From an uncultured Desulfosarcina sp. (lineage in GTDB: Bacteria > Desulfobacterota > Desulfobacteria > Desulfobacterales > Desulfosarcinaceae): a stretch of DNA of 64,000 bases. Position numbers and translations under genes: made by a program. The notes under the pieces were generated by a model. That model did no database searches. It was not told where the DNA came from and saw only the letters and a list, made by a program, of their open reading frames with translations. The stretch lies in NCBI RefSeq assembly GCF_963668215.1, contig NZ_OY764190.1, positions 4,588,001-4,652,000 on the forward strand, in the 5' to 3' direction. Every line of letters starts with the position of its first letter. Position 1 is the stretch's first letter. Shown here piece by piece: positions 15,899 through 25,401 of the stretch.

Positions 15899-17125
15899 AT
15901 GAATAAGAAACTTCGATGGGTAATGATTACATGCGTCATCGTCTTGATGACAGTTATCTGGATTTGGCAACCATGGAGGGCCGTTCCCAAGAAGACACAC
16001 AGTGGCCCTGCCGCCACAAGGGTGTCCTTGGAAAACGTGGTTCACACGATTCTGGCTACGGGCAAAGTCATGCCTCAGGTTGGGGCGGAAGTCAAGGTGG
16101 GAACCCGGATATCGGGGAGGTTGGAAAAGCTCTATGTGAATGTTGGTGATACCGTGAAAAAAGGGCAGATTATTGCCGAAATAGAAAAAGAGGAGTTAGA
16201 GGCGACAAAATCCGAAAAAGAGGCCGAGGTCGCTCTCATCGTGGCCAGGTTGGAGGCTCTCAAACGGGAAGGCCCGCAGGAAATTGCTCAGAAGGAAGCT
16301 GAACTGGCCGAACGTAAAGCGAGACTTGAATTTGTTCGCGGCAAATTAAGCCGAGATGACCAACTCCTTAAAAAAGCTCTCATCTCCAACGAGAACTGGG
16401 AGGAGGTTTCGAGTGATTATAAGGCGGCCCAGGCCCAGTACGATGTGGCTCAGAGGAAACTCCAACTGGCCAATACCAGCTTTGATGAGGGTTTGAAGCA
16501 ATTGGCTGCAGAATTGCGTCGCGCTCAAGCGTCGCATAAAAACGCACTGGTAAAGCTATCCTACGCTGCGATACACGCTCCTTTGAGCGGTGTGGTGGGT
16601 TCTGTTTCGACCCGTGAAGGAGAAACCGTCGCTGCGGGGCTCAGCGCCCCCACCTTTGTCACTATCGTGGATTTGAAGCGTCTTCAACTTGATGCCTATG
16701 TGGACGAGGTGGACATCGGAAAGGTCGAGGTGGGACAAAAAGCTTTTTTCAGCGTTGATGCATTTCCGAACAAGGAATTCCATGGTCGGGTAACCGCCAT
16801 CTATCCGCAAGCGGTGATTCAAAACGATGTGGTCACCTATGATTGCATTATCAGCATCGATACACACTACGATGGATTGCTCCGCCCCCAGATGACCGCC
16901 ACCGTGAGCATCATGGTTGCGAATAGAGAAAATGTTTTGGTCCTTCCCGTCGGTGCCGTCAAACACCGTGCTGGTCAAAACATGGTTTTGCGGCGAAATG
17001 GCGACCGGATAGAAGAAGTGTCGGTAACCACTGGCTGGCAGGATGACACACGGATAGAAATCCTGTCAGGGCTTTCGGAAGGAGAAATAGTCCTTCTTTC
17101 ACAACCAACGGATTTCAAGCAATAA
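15899..17125 (+). CDS. MacA/HlyD-type periplasmic adaptor of a tripartite efflux pump
   Basis: The 408-residue protein has an N-terminal membrane anchor (about residues 6-24), a lipoyl/barrel-sandwich half (GAEVKVGTRISGRLEKLYVNVGDTVKKGQ), a long coiled-coil hairpin (about residues 95-205, rich in Glu/Lys/Ala), the second lipoyl half (SYAAIHAPLSGVVGSV) and a beta-barrel with a membrane-proximal domain. Such adaptors link an inner-membrane ABC transporter to a TolC-type channel. The ABC ATPase starts eight bases downstream, then two permeases and a TolC-like protein follow. MacAB-TolC of E. coli has been reported to export protoporphyrin, which is relevant here because the operon lies behind two chelatase-like genes; the substrate is not shown by the sequence. 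Confidence 0.88.
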   Translation: MNKKLRWVMITCVIVLMTVIWIWQPWRAVPKKTHSGPAATRVSLENVVHTILATGKVMPQVGAEVKVGTRISGRLEKLYVNVGDTVKKGQIIAEIEKEELEATKSEKEAEVALIVARLEALKREGPQEIAQKEAELAERKARLEFVRGKLSRDDQLLKKALISNENWEEVSSDYKAAQAQYDVAQRKLQLANTSFDEGLKQLAAELRRAQASHKNALVKLSYAAIHAPLSGVVGSVSTREGETVAAGLSAPTFVTIVDLKRLQLDAYVDEVDIGKVEVGQKAFFSVDAFPNKEFHGRVTAIYPQAVIQNDVVTYDCIISIDTHYDGLLRPQMTATVSIMVANRENVLVLPVGAVKHRAGQNMVLRRNGDRIEEVSVTTGWQDDTRIEILSGLSEGEIVLLSQPTDFKQ

Positions 17126-17133
17126 AAGGAGCG

Positions 17134-17835
17134 ATGATGATCAGATTGGAAGGAATCAGTAAATTATACGGTGTCCCTCCGCAGGAAATGCGAGCCCTTT
17201 CAGGGATCGATCTGTCCATCGAAGCCGGGGAATATGTGGCCATCATGGGCCCCTCCGGTTCGGGCAAATCCACGCTCCTGAACATTTTGGGATGCCTGGA
17301 TCATGCCACCGAAGGTCATTATCTGTTAGCCGAACGCGACGTATCGGCGATGGATGACACGGCCCTTTCCAAGGTGCGCAATGAAGTTTTAGGATTCGTG
17401 TTTCAGCAATTCCATCTTCTGCCTCGCTTAAGCGTCATTAAAAATGTTTTGTTGCCGTTGATTTATGCACCGGAGTATCCATCCAAAGCCATTGAAAAGG
17501 GCACGGCCGCGCTTTCTTCCGTAGGGTTGGAAGACAAACTGTCGGCCAAGCCTGGAGAACTCTCGGGCGGACAGCAGCAACGGGTGGCCATTGCCCGGGC
17601 CTTGATCAATGAACCTTCCGTCTTATTGGCGGACGAACCTACCGGTAACCTGGACAAACAAAGTGGCCGAGAAATCCTCGATATTTTCAAGAGACTCAAC
17701 CGGCATGGACGGACGGTCATCATGGTCACCCACGATTCGGAGGTTGCCAAGGAGTCCGGAAGAGTCGTGGTGATTGAAGACGGCAAGATCGTTTCAGATC
17801 AGCGCAGTATTCATGCGAGAGGAGAACGGTCATGA
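17134..17835 (+). CDS. MacB/LolD-type ABC transporter ATPase
   Basis: This 233-residue stand-alone nucleotide-binding protein has Walker A GPSGSGKST (about residues 40-48), Q-loop VFQQFHLLPRLSV, signature LSGGQQQR, Walker B VLLADEPTGNLD and switch His in VTHDSE. It belongs to the MacB/LolD/FtsE group. In E. coli MacB the ATPase is fused to its permease; here it is a separate gene followed by two permeases. It overlaps the next gene by four bases (ATGA). Confidence 0.92.
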   Translation: MMIRLEGISKLYGVPPQEMRALSGIDLSIEAGEYVAIMGPSGSGKSTLLNILGCLDHATEGHYLLAERDVSAMDDTALSKVRNEVLGFVFQQFHLLPRLSVIKNVLLPLIYAPEYPSKAIEKGTAALSSVGLEDKLSAKPGELSGGQQQRVAIARALINEPSVLLADEPTGNLDKQSGREILDIFKRLNRHGRTVIMVTHDSEVAKESGRVVVIEDGKIVSDQRSIHARGERS

Positions 17836-19043
17836 GAATAGTGCGGCTTTTCAGGGAAGGCATGACGGCCTTGATTTCCAATAAAACTCGAACATTTCTA
17901 ATGGCGCTGGGGACCATCGTGGGTATTGGTGCCCTGACCGTTATCCTCTTTATCAGTGCCGGTACAAAGCAACAGGTGGCGGAAAAAGCGGAACGCTTCG
18001 GCGCCCGCGCCATTCTGATTATTCCTGCCCACGGTGCCATGAGCCAGGCCGTCGGAGGAAAATCAACGGAAACAAAGCTGGAACTTGCCGACGCCAAAGC
18101 CATCTCCGACCAGATTGAAGGGCTGGATGGAATTTCGGCCTCAGCGTCCAAGAGCCAACCGCTCAAGGCGGGTTCGGCCCAGACCACATGCCTGGTGGAC
18201 GCTGTCGAGGCCAACTGGCACCGTATCTGGGACTGGCCCGTAGAATCCGGAACACCCATCACGCAAACGGACGTGGATCAGTTGGACAGGGTATGCGTGT
18301 TGGGCCTCACGCCCAAAAAGGAGCTTTTCGGCGAAGCCGATCCCATTGGGACCAAAATTTTGATCGGTAATGTCTGGTTCACGGTCAAGGGGGTCCTGGC
18401 GTCAAGGGGCATTACCGGAACCGGGCACGACCGGGACCGGCGGATCGTCATCCCTTTCAGTACCGGGATGAGGCGGCTTTTCAACCAACAGCACATCAGC
18501 AATATCCGGGTCAAGGTAAAAGCGGATTACGATCTTGACGCAACAGCCCGATCCATCGAGGCGTTGCTCTATCAAAGGCACCACATCGATCCATCCATCG
18601 AAACGGCTTTCACGGTATTTTCCACTAACAGTCTGGTTAAGCGATTCAAAGGGGTTTCCGGCGCCGTATCCCGGCTTCTGATTGCCCTGTGCGGCCTCTC
18701 TTTTGTGGTGGGCGGCCTGGTATTGATGAACATCATGCTCATTTCGGTTGCGGAGCGAAAGGCTGAAATCGGGGTACGCAAGGCCTTGGGTGCATCCCGC
18801 CGGGACATAATGATGCAGTTCCTGATGGAAGCCGTCGCCGTAAACGGCATCGGGTTGGTTTTGGGATGGTGCCTTGGCATGTTAACGGCCTGGATAATTG
18901 CCAGGTTTACCCAAATCGCCGTTGCGCCTTCCGGCTTATCCTTTGTTTTGGGTGGCGTATTCTCCGTGGGTGTGGCCCTTGTTTTTAGCCTGCAACCGGC
19001 CCGCCAGGCGGCCAATCTTGATCCGGTCGAGGCCATTCGGTGA
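17832..19043 (+). CDS. MacB/FtsX-type ABC permease, first of two
   Basis: The 403-residue protein has one N-terminal helix (about residues 20-42), a large periplasmic MacB-PCD-like domain and three C-terminal helices, the last following the FtsX phrase AERKAEIGVRKALGASRRDI. This mechanotransmission-type permease works on substrates in the periplasm or outer leaflet. It overlaps the next gene (GTGA), so the two permeases are probably made in equal amounts as a heterodimer. Confidence 0.9.
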   Translation: MRIVRLFREGMTALISNKTRTFLMALGTIVGIGALTVILFISAGTKQQVAEKAERFGARAILIIPAHGAMSQAVGGKSTETKLELADAKAISDQIEGLDGISASASKSQPLKAGSAQTTCLVDAVEANWHRIWDWPVESGTPITQTDVDQLDRVCVLGLTPKKELFGEADPIGTKILIGNVWFTVKGVLASRGITGTGHDRDRRIVIPFSTGMRRLFNQQHISNIRVKVKADYDLDATARSIEALLYQRHHIDPSIETAFTVFSTNSLVKRFKGVSGAVSRLLIALCGLSFVVGGLVLMNIMLISVAERKAEIGVRKALGASRRDIMMQFLMEAVAVNGIGLVLGWCLGMLTAWIIARFTQIAVAPSGLSFVLGGVFSVGVALVFSLQPARQAANLDPVEAIR

Positions 19044-20254
19044 GCTGGCTGGCCAATTCGGCATTGTCCGTTGAAGTATTAGCAGGGCACAGACTGAGAA
19101 CGGCTTTAAGCCTATCCGGCATTGTGATCGGCGTCGCCTCGGTGATCATCATGATTGCCGTCGGTATGGGCGCCGAAAGAAAGGTCATCGAAAGAATCGA
19201 AGCCATGGGAACGAATCTGATCGTGGTAACGGCCGATCAGACTCGTAAAAGCGGAGGAACCGTCAGACGCATCCAATCGGCAAAGACCCTCAAAAGAAGC
19301 GATGTCCGTGCCATCATGGCCCGGTGCCCATCCGTGCACAAAGCGGCCGGTTCCATCCGCAGATCCATTATCCTGCGCTACAAAGGCAATACAATCAAAA
19401 CCACCCTCGTGGGCCTGGAACCCGACGGTTTTTCCATTTGCCGCCTGGTGCCGGAATCGGGCCGTCTCCATGGCGAAGCCGAAGAACGATCCAGGCGGCG
19501 CGTTGTGGTCTTTGCCCCCACGGCCGCCCGCAAAACCTTCGAGGGCGCGACAGTGGTGGGTGAAGCCGTTCGTCTCGGGAGACAACCGTTTCGTACCATC
19601 GGGCTCACTGCTCCCAAAGGGGCCGACTCCAACGGTACCGACATGGACGACAGGGTCTTTGTGCCACTGACCACGGCGATGCGACGTCTGGCGAATGTCG
19701 ATTATTTAGACACCATATTTGCTCAAGCCGCCGATGGCGTCCCCTTACCCGTGGCCGAGGCGGAAATTAAAACCGTTCTGCGGCAGAAGCATCGTTTGGG
19801 CAACCGGGCCGATGACTTTTCCGTTTACAACCAACTGGACCTCATCCGCCTGCATAAGGAGACGGCACGTTCCTTGACCCTTTTGATCGTCACCGTGGCC
19901 GCCTTGAGTTGGGTGGTGGGTGGCGTGGGGATTCTGGCCGTCATGCTCATGGCCGTAAGAGAACGACGACCGGAAATCGGCCTCAGGCGCGCTTTGGGCG
20001 CAAGGGCAGGCGACGTATTATGGCAGTTCGTTTTCGAGGCCGTTATTCTGGCGCTGACCGGCGCCGTAAGCGGGTTGATGTTGGGTCTCTTGGGAATCTG
20101 GATCACCCATGCGACCGGTTGGGGGCCCACGCTGATCCCCTGGCCGGCGGCTTTTCTGGCAGTCGGCGCCTCCATTTTATTAGGGTTTGCATGCGGGGTT
20201 TATCCGGCCATCAAAGCGTCACGACTCAGTCCGGTCGTAGCCTTGAAACTGTAA
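19040..20254 (+). CDS. MacB/FtsX-type ABC permease, second of two
   Basis: The 404-residue protein starts at a GTG that overlaps the preceding stop. It has the same plan as its neighbour: N-terminal helix, periplasmic domain and three C-terminal helices with VRERRPEIGLRRALGARAGDV before the penultimate pair. Having two different permeases beside a separate ATPase is a common variant of the MacB group. It is followed after 50 bases by the outer-membrane channel gene. Confidence 0.9.
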   Translation: MSWLANSALSVEVLAGHRLRTALSLSGIVIGVASVIIMIAVGMGAERKVIERIEAMGTNLIVVTADQTRKSGGTVRRIQSAKTLKRSDVRAIMARCPSVHKAAGSIRRSIILRYKGNTIKTTLVGLEPDGFSICRLVPESGRLHGEAEERSRRRVVVFAPTAARKTFEGATVVGEAVRLGRQPFRTIGLTAPKGADSNGTDMDDRVFVPLTTAMRRLANVDYLDTIFAQAADGVPLPVAEAEIKTVLRQKHRLGNRADDFSVYNQLDLIRLHKETARSLTLLIVTVAALSWVVGGVGILAVMLMAVRERRPEIGLRRALGARAGDVLWQFVFEAVILALTGAVSGLMLGLLGIWITHATGWGPTLIPWPAAFLAVGASILLGFACGVYPAIKASRLSPVVALKL

Positions 20255-20304
20255 GATCCTGTTTGATAAGTCCGAATCAGGATATAAAGAGTACCTATTC
20301 GCCT

Positions 20305-21960
20305 ATGAAACCGATATTGGAATCGTTTTTTTCACTTCGGCCGCTCCTGTTTTTTGGTGTGATGGGGTGTTGCCTGGCTTTGTCGTCGTGCACCGTTGTG
20401 GAGAGACGCATTGACCAGACCGTCGGTGTTCCGGTTTTTCCCGCGGATACCCAGGTGGCCAAGAAAACAGATGACGAACTGTCAATTATTTCTCCCCCCC
20501 CGTCGCCGTTTCCCACAGGTTCTCTCCCACTGAAGCTCACCACCGCTGATGCCGTATTGCTGACACTCAAGAACAACCGGTCGTTGATGGTGGAGCAGCT
20601 GAATCCTGCCATTCAGAATACCTTTGAAGATGCGGAGAGGGCGATTTTCGATCCTTTTGCCACCATTGAAATTAGCAGCGGTCGAACCGATGGTAAAAGC
20701 CAGTCAAGTAGTAGCACAGGAATTAGAGAGTTCTCCGAAGTCGGTGCACTGGGCGTTATTTCCCTGAAACAATACTTCCCCACCGGTGCCACCGTAACCC
20801 TTGAGGGGAAGACAGAAATGAATGACTCCTCCCTCTATCGAGACGCCCTATACTGGTCTCGACTGGGATTGACGGTCAATCAAGCCCTTCTAAGCGGGGC
20901 CGGCACCGCGGTGAACTTGGTGCGACTCCGGCAGGCCCGCCTGGATACCCGCATGTCAGAATATGAGCTGAGGGGATTCACCCAGTCGCTGGTGGCCCAG
21001 ACGGAAGAAACGTATTGGGACTATGCACTGGCAAAACGCCGAGTGGAAATCTATGAGGAGTCGTTGAAAGTCGCGCAAGACCAGTTGAACGAGGCCCTGG
21101 CACTGATCGAAGTGGGGCGACTGGCAAAATCCGAACTGCCTGCCAGCCAGGCAGAACTCGCCAGCCAGGAACAGGGTTTGATCGACGCACGGAGCAAGCG
21201 GAAGATCGCACGGTTGAATCTTATACGGTTGCTCAACCCGTCGGGAGTAAATGCCTGGGAAAGAGAAGTCGATTTGATTTATCAACCCGCACTGCCCAAC
21301 ATCAAGCTGGACCCGGTTCCGGCGCATGTGGAAGTGGCCAAACGGTCGCGCCCCCTTTTAAATGAGACCCGCGTGCAATTAATGCGCAATGATCTTGAAG
21401 TGGTTAAAACCAAGAACGGTCTTTTACCGCTATTGGATCTTTTCGTCACCCTGGGCAAGAGTGGGTATGCCGATTCCTTTGGCCGGTCTTTCCAGAACCT
21501 GACCGAGGACGAATACGATGCATATGTGGGCATACAATTTCAATACCCTATTTTCAACCGGGGACCGCAATCCAACTATCGGCGCTCCATGCTGAATCGG
21601 GAACAGGCACAAAAAGCCTTGGATAACCTTTTACAGCTTGTAGAACTGGACGTTCGAATCGCTTATGTGGAAGTAAACCGGACAAGAGAACAGATCGGGG
21701 CCTCCGCCACCACGCGCCGCTTCAGCGAGGAAACCCTTCGGATTGAAACAGAAAAACTGCGGGTGGGACAATCGACCAGTCTTTTGGTGGCGCAGGCCCA
21801 ACGGGATCTGTTGATCAGCAGGATTGCTGAAGTGGAAGCCTTGGCCAGCTACATCAAGGCCTTGATTCATCTCTATCGACAAGATGGATCATTGCTTGAA
21901 CGGAGAGGTATTGTCGCTCCTGGAAGGGAAACGGTAAACCTTTCCCGGGCAAGGCCTTGA
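20305..21960 (+). CDS. TolC/NodT-family outer-membrane efflux lipoprotein
   Basis: The 551-residue protein starts at the ATG at 20305; an upstream in-frame extension overlaps the permease gene and is rejected. A lipoprotein signal ends LALSSC (Cys at about residue 32). Two OEP-type repeats follow, made of long helical stretches (for example around ALIEVGRLAKSELPASQAEL and EKLRVGQSTSLLVAQAQ). It forms the exit duct for the tripartite pump encoded just upstream. Confidence 0.88.
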   Translation: MKPILESFFSLRPLLFFGVMGCCLALSSCTVVERRIDQTVGVPVFPADTQVAKKTDDELSIISPPPSPFPTGSLPLKLTTADAVLLTLKNNRSLMVEQLNPAIQNTFEDAERAIFDPFATIEISSGRTDGKSQSSSSTGIREFSEVGALGVISLKQYFPTGATVTLEGKTEMNDSSLYRDALYWSRLGLTVNQALLSGAGTAVNLVRLRQARLDTRMSEYELRGFTQSLVAQTEETYWDYALAKRRVEIYEESLKVAQDQLNEALALIEVGRLAKSELPASQAELASQEQGLIDARSKRKIARLNLIRLLNPSGVNAWEREVDLIYQPALPNIKLDPVPAHVEVAKRSRPLLNETRVQLMRNDLEVVKTKNGLLPLLDLFVTLGKSGYADSFGRSFQNLTEDEYDAYVGIQFQYPIFNRGPQSNYRRSMLNREQAQKALDNLLQLVELDVRIAYVEVNRTREQIGASATTRRFSEETLRIETEKLRVGQSTSLLVAQAQRDLLISRIAEVEALASYIKALIHLYRQDGSLLERRGIVAPGRETVNLSRARP

Positions 21961-22027
21961 CCGGGACATCTCTTCAGTAGCCAACCCAAATTTCTTGTCA
22001 CCCTGCCGGAAATCTTTGGATTCTATA

Positions 22028-22126
22028 GGGTTTAAGAAAATGATTTTGGCAAGGCCTTAAGGGAGGAAGCTGTGTAATAATACCGCGGCCACGGATAACG
22101 CAGTCCAAAAACATTTTCTTGAACCC
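22028..22126. repeat. 99-base inverted-repeat element with 22-base arms
   Basis: The arm at 22028-22049 (GGGTTTAAGAAAATGATTTTGG) and the reverse complement of 22105-22126 agree at 20 of 22 positions and enclose 55 bases. There is no T-run after the right arm, so a simple terminator is unlikely. It could be a small non-autonomous insertion (MITE-like) or a processing hairpin between the efflux genes and the next cassette. Confidence 0.6.
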
Positions 22127-22159
22127 AATAACTGGCTTTTTCAGATATGGAGAAATTAA

Positions 22160-23170
22160 ATGAGAAGATCGAGTAAACAAACCTGTAAAATGCCGGAAAT
22201 CGGGAATCGGCTTGTTTTCAAAAGGTCTCTCATACCGGGAAACGTATTTTTTAAGCCGAGGTCCTCATTTGATGTACGCATTATATGGATTGTTTTCATC
22301 TTGTTCTGGCCGGCAATGGCAACTTCCGGATCGGACCCTGAGGTTGGAGGCCTGTGTCCGCAATATGTCTGGATCGATTGCGCCCAGCAATCCAGGCACA
22401 AGAACGGTGCGTTGACCCAATATTATCATATCCGCCACAATGCCGATATCCGTCCGAACTGTTTGGATGCCGAGGATTACAAAGTGTTATACCGATTCCG
22501 TATTAGATCGAAGCCCAAAAGGCACCCTTACGGCTTCGATCTGGTCACCCCGAAAGACGGCTATTACAGCACTCCGATCATTTGTGATAAAGACGGGCTC
22601 TACTTCACTATCAAATCCGAAGGCAACAATATCGTGGAAGTATTTGTGGTAGTGTCATGTGGCCGGAAACAATTCCTGGCGCATGTGATCCATCCCATAT
22701 TCGGCAAAGCCCCGCACGAAAAGCCGGTTCAAAAGGGCGTGGCGCAACTGCCCCAAGGCCTGCCGCGTCTGCGCCTGGGGCCAAAATTCAGTGTTCGCTC
22801 TATGTATATGCAGACCGGGCGAACGTATCGTTTCGAGTATATGTCCAAAGATTCGACGGCCAAATCGGTTTCAATTATTGAGAATCAACAGCATATGGCG
22901 TCACTCACTGTATCGGACGACGGCACCTTTGCCTATACGCCGCCCCATGACCCCAAACTGGACCGTTCCGGCCCCTACGATTACAAGCAGACCGTTGTTT
23001 TGGTGGAAGAAACCGGTGCAAAGCGTGAATATGCCGCCACCCAAACATTGCTGCTGCACCGGTCCTATACGGCCCGCAACCGGTTGAAGCCCGGGCTGAT
23101 GCTTTTCGGCGCCGTGTTTCTGGCGGTTTCCCTGATTGTCGTCTTCAATCGAAAATACAGGTGGATCTGA
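22160..23170 (+). CDS. Secreted, C-terminally anchored protein of unknown function
   Basis: I do not recognise the family with certainty. The 336-residue protein starts at an ATG behind GGAGAAATTAA. An N-terminal helix (about residues 42-56, WIVFILFWPAMAT) acts as a signal or anchor, and one C-terminal helix (about 311-329) is followed by basic residues, so the middle should be periplasmic. It contains several cysteines (GGLCPQ, IDCAQQ, RPNCLD, IICDKD, VVSCGR) but no CxxCH haem motif. An Ig-like strand pattern (DGTFAYTPPHDPKLDRSG) near the end resembles metal-handling DUF4198-type proteins only loosely. Its stop overlaps the start of the ferredoxin gene (TGATG), so they are co-translated and probably interact. 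Confidence 0.7.
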   Translation: MRRSSKQTCKMPEIGNRLVFKRSLIPGNVFFKPRSSFDVRIIWIVFILFWPAMATSGSDPEVGGLCPQYVWIDCAQQSRHKNGALTQYYHIRHNADIRPNCLDAEDYKVLYRFRIRSKPKRHPYGFDLVTPKDGYYSTPIICDKDGLYFTIKSEGNNIVEVFVVVSCGRKQFLAHVIHPIFGKAPHEKPVQKGVAQLPQGLPRLRLGPKFSVRSMYMQTGRTYRFEYMSKDSTAKSVSIIENQQHMASLTVSDDGTFAYTPPHDPKLDRSGPYDYKQTVVLVEETGAKREYAATQTLLLHRSYTARNRLKPGLMLFGAVFLAVSLIVVFNRKYRWI

Positions 23171-24123
23171 TGGTTACAAACTTACGTTTGCTCACCCAGC
23201 ATGTCATGTTCCTGGCACTCACCTACGGCGGACGCTTCGGCATCAATTTGGGGAACTCCCTGCCCTGTTTCAGTTGTCCCTATGTGCTTGGTAACGGCGG
23301 CACTTGCTATTTGATGGCCCTGCAGGGCAATTGGTGGGGGCTGCAAATGACCTGGGCCAATTTGATGAGTGTGATGGGTATACAGTTGCTCACCCATCTG
23401 GGAGTCTTCATCCTGCTGGTCATAATTCTGAATAAATACTGGTGCGGCTGGATTTGTCCATTTGGCACCTTGCAGGATTGGCTGACCTATTTACGCCGTT
23501 GGTGGGGGATTCGCGAAGCCCAATTCAGTTGGCTGACCAAAGACCGCTTAAAGGCCATCAAGTGGATTTTGCTGGCTTACACGTTGTTGATCCCATTGCT
23601 GATTGCGCATGCCGGCTGGCACTATGATTTGCATCTGCCGTTTTGCCGCAGCATTTGCCCGGCCAAACCGTTGATGCCGCTATTTATCGGCCATACCCGC
23701 CATTTGGCTCTCGACTTCACCAACACGGTCACTCTGGTTTTTTCGATCCTTTCGGTGAGCATCGCCGCCGGGATGCTGGTGGGCATGTTTTTCAAAGAAC
23801 GATTTTTCTGTCTGTTTTGTCCGCTGTTGGTTCTGATTCATCTTTTCAGAAAAGTCAGTCCGGTTCGTTTCGAAAAAAATGTTGCAGGATGTACCGGCTG
23901 CGGGAATTGTCACCGCATGTGTCCCATGGATATCAGGGATGTTCATGAACAGAAGACGGACAAAGACGTCATCAGCGAGGATTGTCTATTATGCATGACC
24001 TGTGCTGAGGCTTGCCCCGAGGACGAGGTGTTGCTGATTAAATTTTTCAAATGGCGGCTGTTTTCCTCGTCCCGAAAATATATGACTCGCCGTTTTACAA
24101 AGAAAAAGGTTTCTCATGGATAA
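23170..24123 (+). CDS. NapH-like membrane-bound 4Fe-4S ferredoxin
   Basis: The 317-residue protein has four to five transmembrane helices with cysteine motifs at their ends: CFSCPYVLGNGGTC, YWCGWICPFGTLQ, CRSICPAKP and FFCLFCPLL. Two classical 4Fe-4S sites follow in a cytoplasmic tail: CTGCGNCHRMCP and CLLCMTCAEACP. This is the NapH/NosR/CcoG-type design, which moves electrons between the membrane (quinol) or periplasm and soluble carriers. A GTG nine bases upstream is an alternative start. It overlaps both neighbours, so it belongs to a cassette with the unknown secreted protein and the dehydratase-like pair. Confidence 0.87.
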   Translation: MVTNLRLLTQHVMFLALTYGGRFGINLGNSLPCFSCPYVLGNGGTCYLMALQGNWWGLQMTWANLMSVMGIQLLTHLGVFILLVIILNKYWCGWICPFGTLQDWLTYLRRWWGIREAQFSWLTKDRLKAIKWILLAYTLLIPLLIAHAGWHYDLHLPFCRSICPAKPLMPLFIGHTRHLALDFTNTVTLVFSILSVSIAAGMLVGMFFKERFFCLFCPLLVLIHLFRKVSPVRFEKNVAGCTGCGNCHRMCPMDIRDVHEQKTDKDVISEDCLLCMTCAEACPEDEVLLIKFFKWRLFSSSRKYMTRRFTKKKVSHG

Positions 24124-25351
24124 AGAAAACAAGATGTCTGATCAGCGGCGCCAAAGACAATTGCAAAAAATCGGTCGCGAAACACAGGCGGAATTTGAAA
24201 GCACCCGATCGCAACTACAACAACGCAAGGACTATCGACCAGAATGGGATTATTTTCTCGATTTATTGATGCGGCCTTTTTATCCGGAGACATTGCAAGC
24301 GGCTGTCGATAAGCCGGTTGTGGAACATCTATGCAATCAGGCCCCGTTTGAACTGTTTCATGCCATGGGGGTGCACCCGGTCCGGCTGGGCAGCGGGTCT
24401 TTTAATGTTGTACGAGTATCGTCCTCCCGTCTGCCGGTTCTCATGTGTCCCTATTTGAAGGCCACCATGGGAATGCTCGAGCTGCACGGCGGTTCCCGAC
24501 CCGATAGGTTGCATCACGTGGTTCCGACAACCTGTGACTGGGTTGTCAAATTTCCGGAGATGGCGGATACGGTTCAAACGACCTGTTTTCTCGAACTGCC
24601 GCATTTGCGTGAAGATGAAAAGGGACAAAAGCGTTGGCTGGAAGAAATATACGGATTGGTTCGTTTTTTAGAGCATCAAACCGGCCGAAAGCTGAAGCGC
24701 AAAGCGCTGAAAGCATCAGTGCAGACCTTTATGCACACCTGGGAGGCTGTGGGGCGGCTGATTGAACTCAGACGCAGGCGCCTTCTTTCGGGCATCTGGT
24801 TCATGGTGGCGATAAACAGCTTCTTGCTTGATCCCATAGAAATCTGGACCAAACACGTCCTGAAACTATTGGATGCGATTGAATCGGATTCCCCCCAGCC
24901 TTTACACCAGGGGCTTTTTTTGGCCGGTTCCCCAATCGTTTTCCCGAATTTTAAACTTCTCAATTTGATTGAAGCGGCGGGAATGGATGTGTGTGCCGAT
25001 GATTTGTGCACATCCGAACGGATCTGGCCCGGTGGCGTCTGTTATGACGACAGCTCCTACCATGGACTGCTTAAGACATTGGCTGAGCGCTACCACAGGG
25101 CTTGTATATGCCCCACCTTTGCTGACAATGAACGGCGGATCAACGGCATTCTTAATACATTGGAGCAGCACCGCATCCGGGGGGTCGTTTTTCATGTGCT
25201 TAAAGGATGCCACCCCTTTGATATTGAAAGTTTCGGTCTTGAACCGAAACTGAAACAAAAAGGGTATAAGTTCTTAAGAATCGAAACGGATTATGTGGAA
25301 GAGGACAGCCGCAATATTTTAACCCGGCTGGAGGCCTTTAGTGGAATTTAG
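24116..25351 (+). CDS. 2-hydroxyacyl-CoA dehydratase-family / double-cubane cluster protein
   Basis: The 411-residue protein carries HgdB/C-type cysteine positions: LMCPYLKA, VVPTTCDW, ADDLCTSER and HVLKGCHPFDIES. Family members hold an iron-sulfur cluster ([4Fe-4S] or a double-cubane [8Fe-9S]) and receive low-potential electrons from an ATP-dependent activase, here encoded 50 bases downstream. Only one such subunit is present and no CoA-substrate genes are near, which favours the double-cubane group over a true two-subunit dehydratase. The substrate is unknown; context suggests reduction of a metal centre such as a corrinoid or tetrapyrrole, an inference only. Confidence 0.82.
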   Translation: MDKENKMSDQRRQRQLQKIGRETQAEFESTRSQLQQRKDYRPEWDYFLDLLMRPFYPETLQAAVDKPVVEHLCNQAPFELFHAMGVHPVRLGSGSFNVVRVSSSRLPVLMCPYLKATMGMLELHGGSRPDRLHHVVPTTCDWVVKFPEMADTVQTTCFLELPHLREDEKGQKRWLEEIYGLVRFLEHQTGRKLKRKALKASVQTFMHTWEAVGRLIELRRRRLLSGIWFMVAINSFLLDPIEIWTKHVLKLLDAIESDSPQPLHQGLFLAGSPIVFPNFKLLNLIEAAGMDVCADDLCTSERIWPGGVCYDDSSYHGLLKTLAERYHRACICPTFADNERRINGILNTLEQHRIRGVVFHVLKGCHPFDIESFGLEPKLKQKGYKFLRIETDYVEEDSRNILTRLEAFSGI

Positions 25352-25401
25352 AAACCCTTGTGCGGACTGGTTCTGATCCAAAGAAGGAGAAGAAAAATAT
25401 C

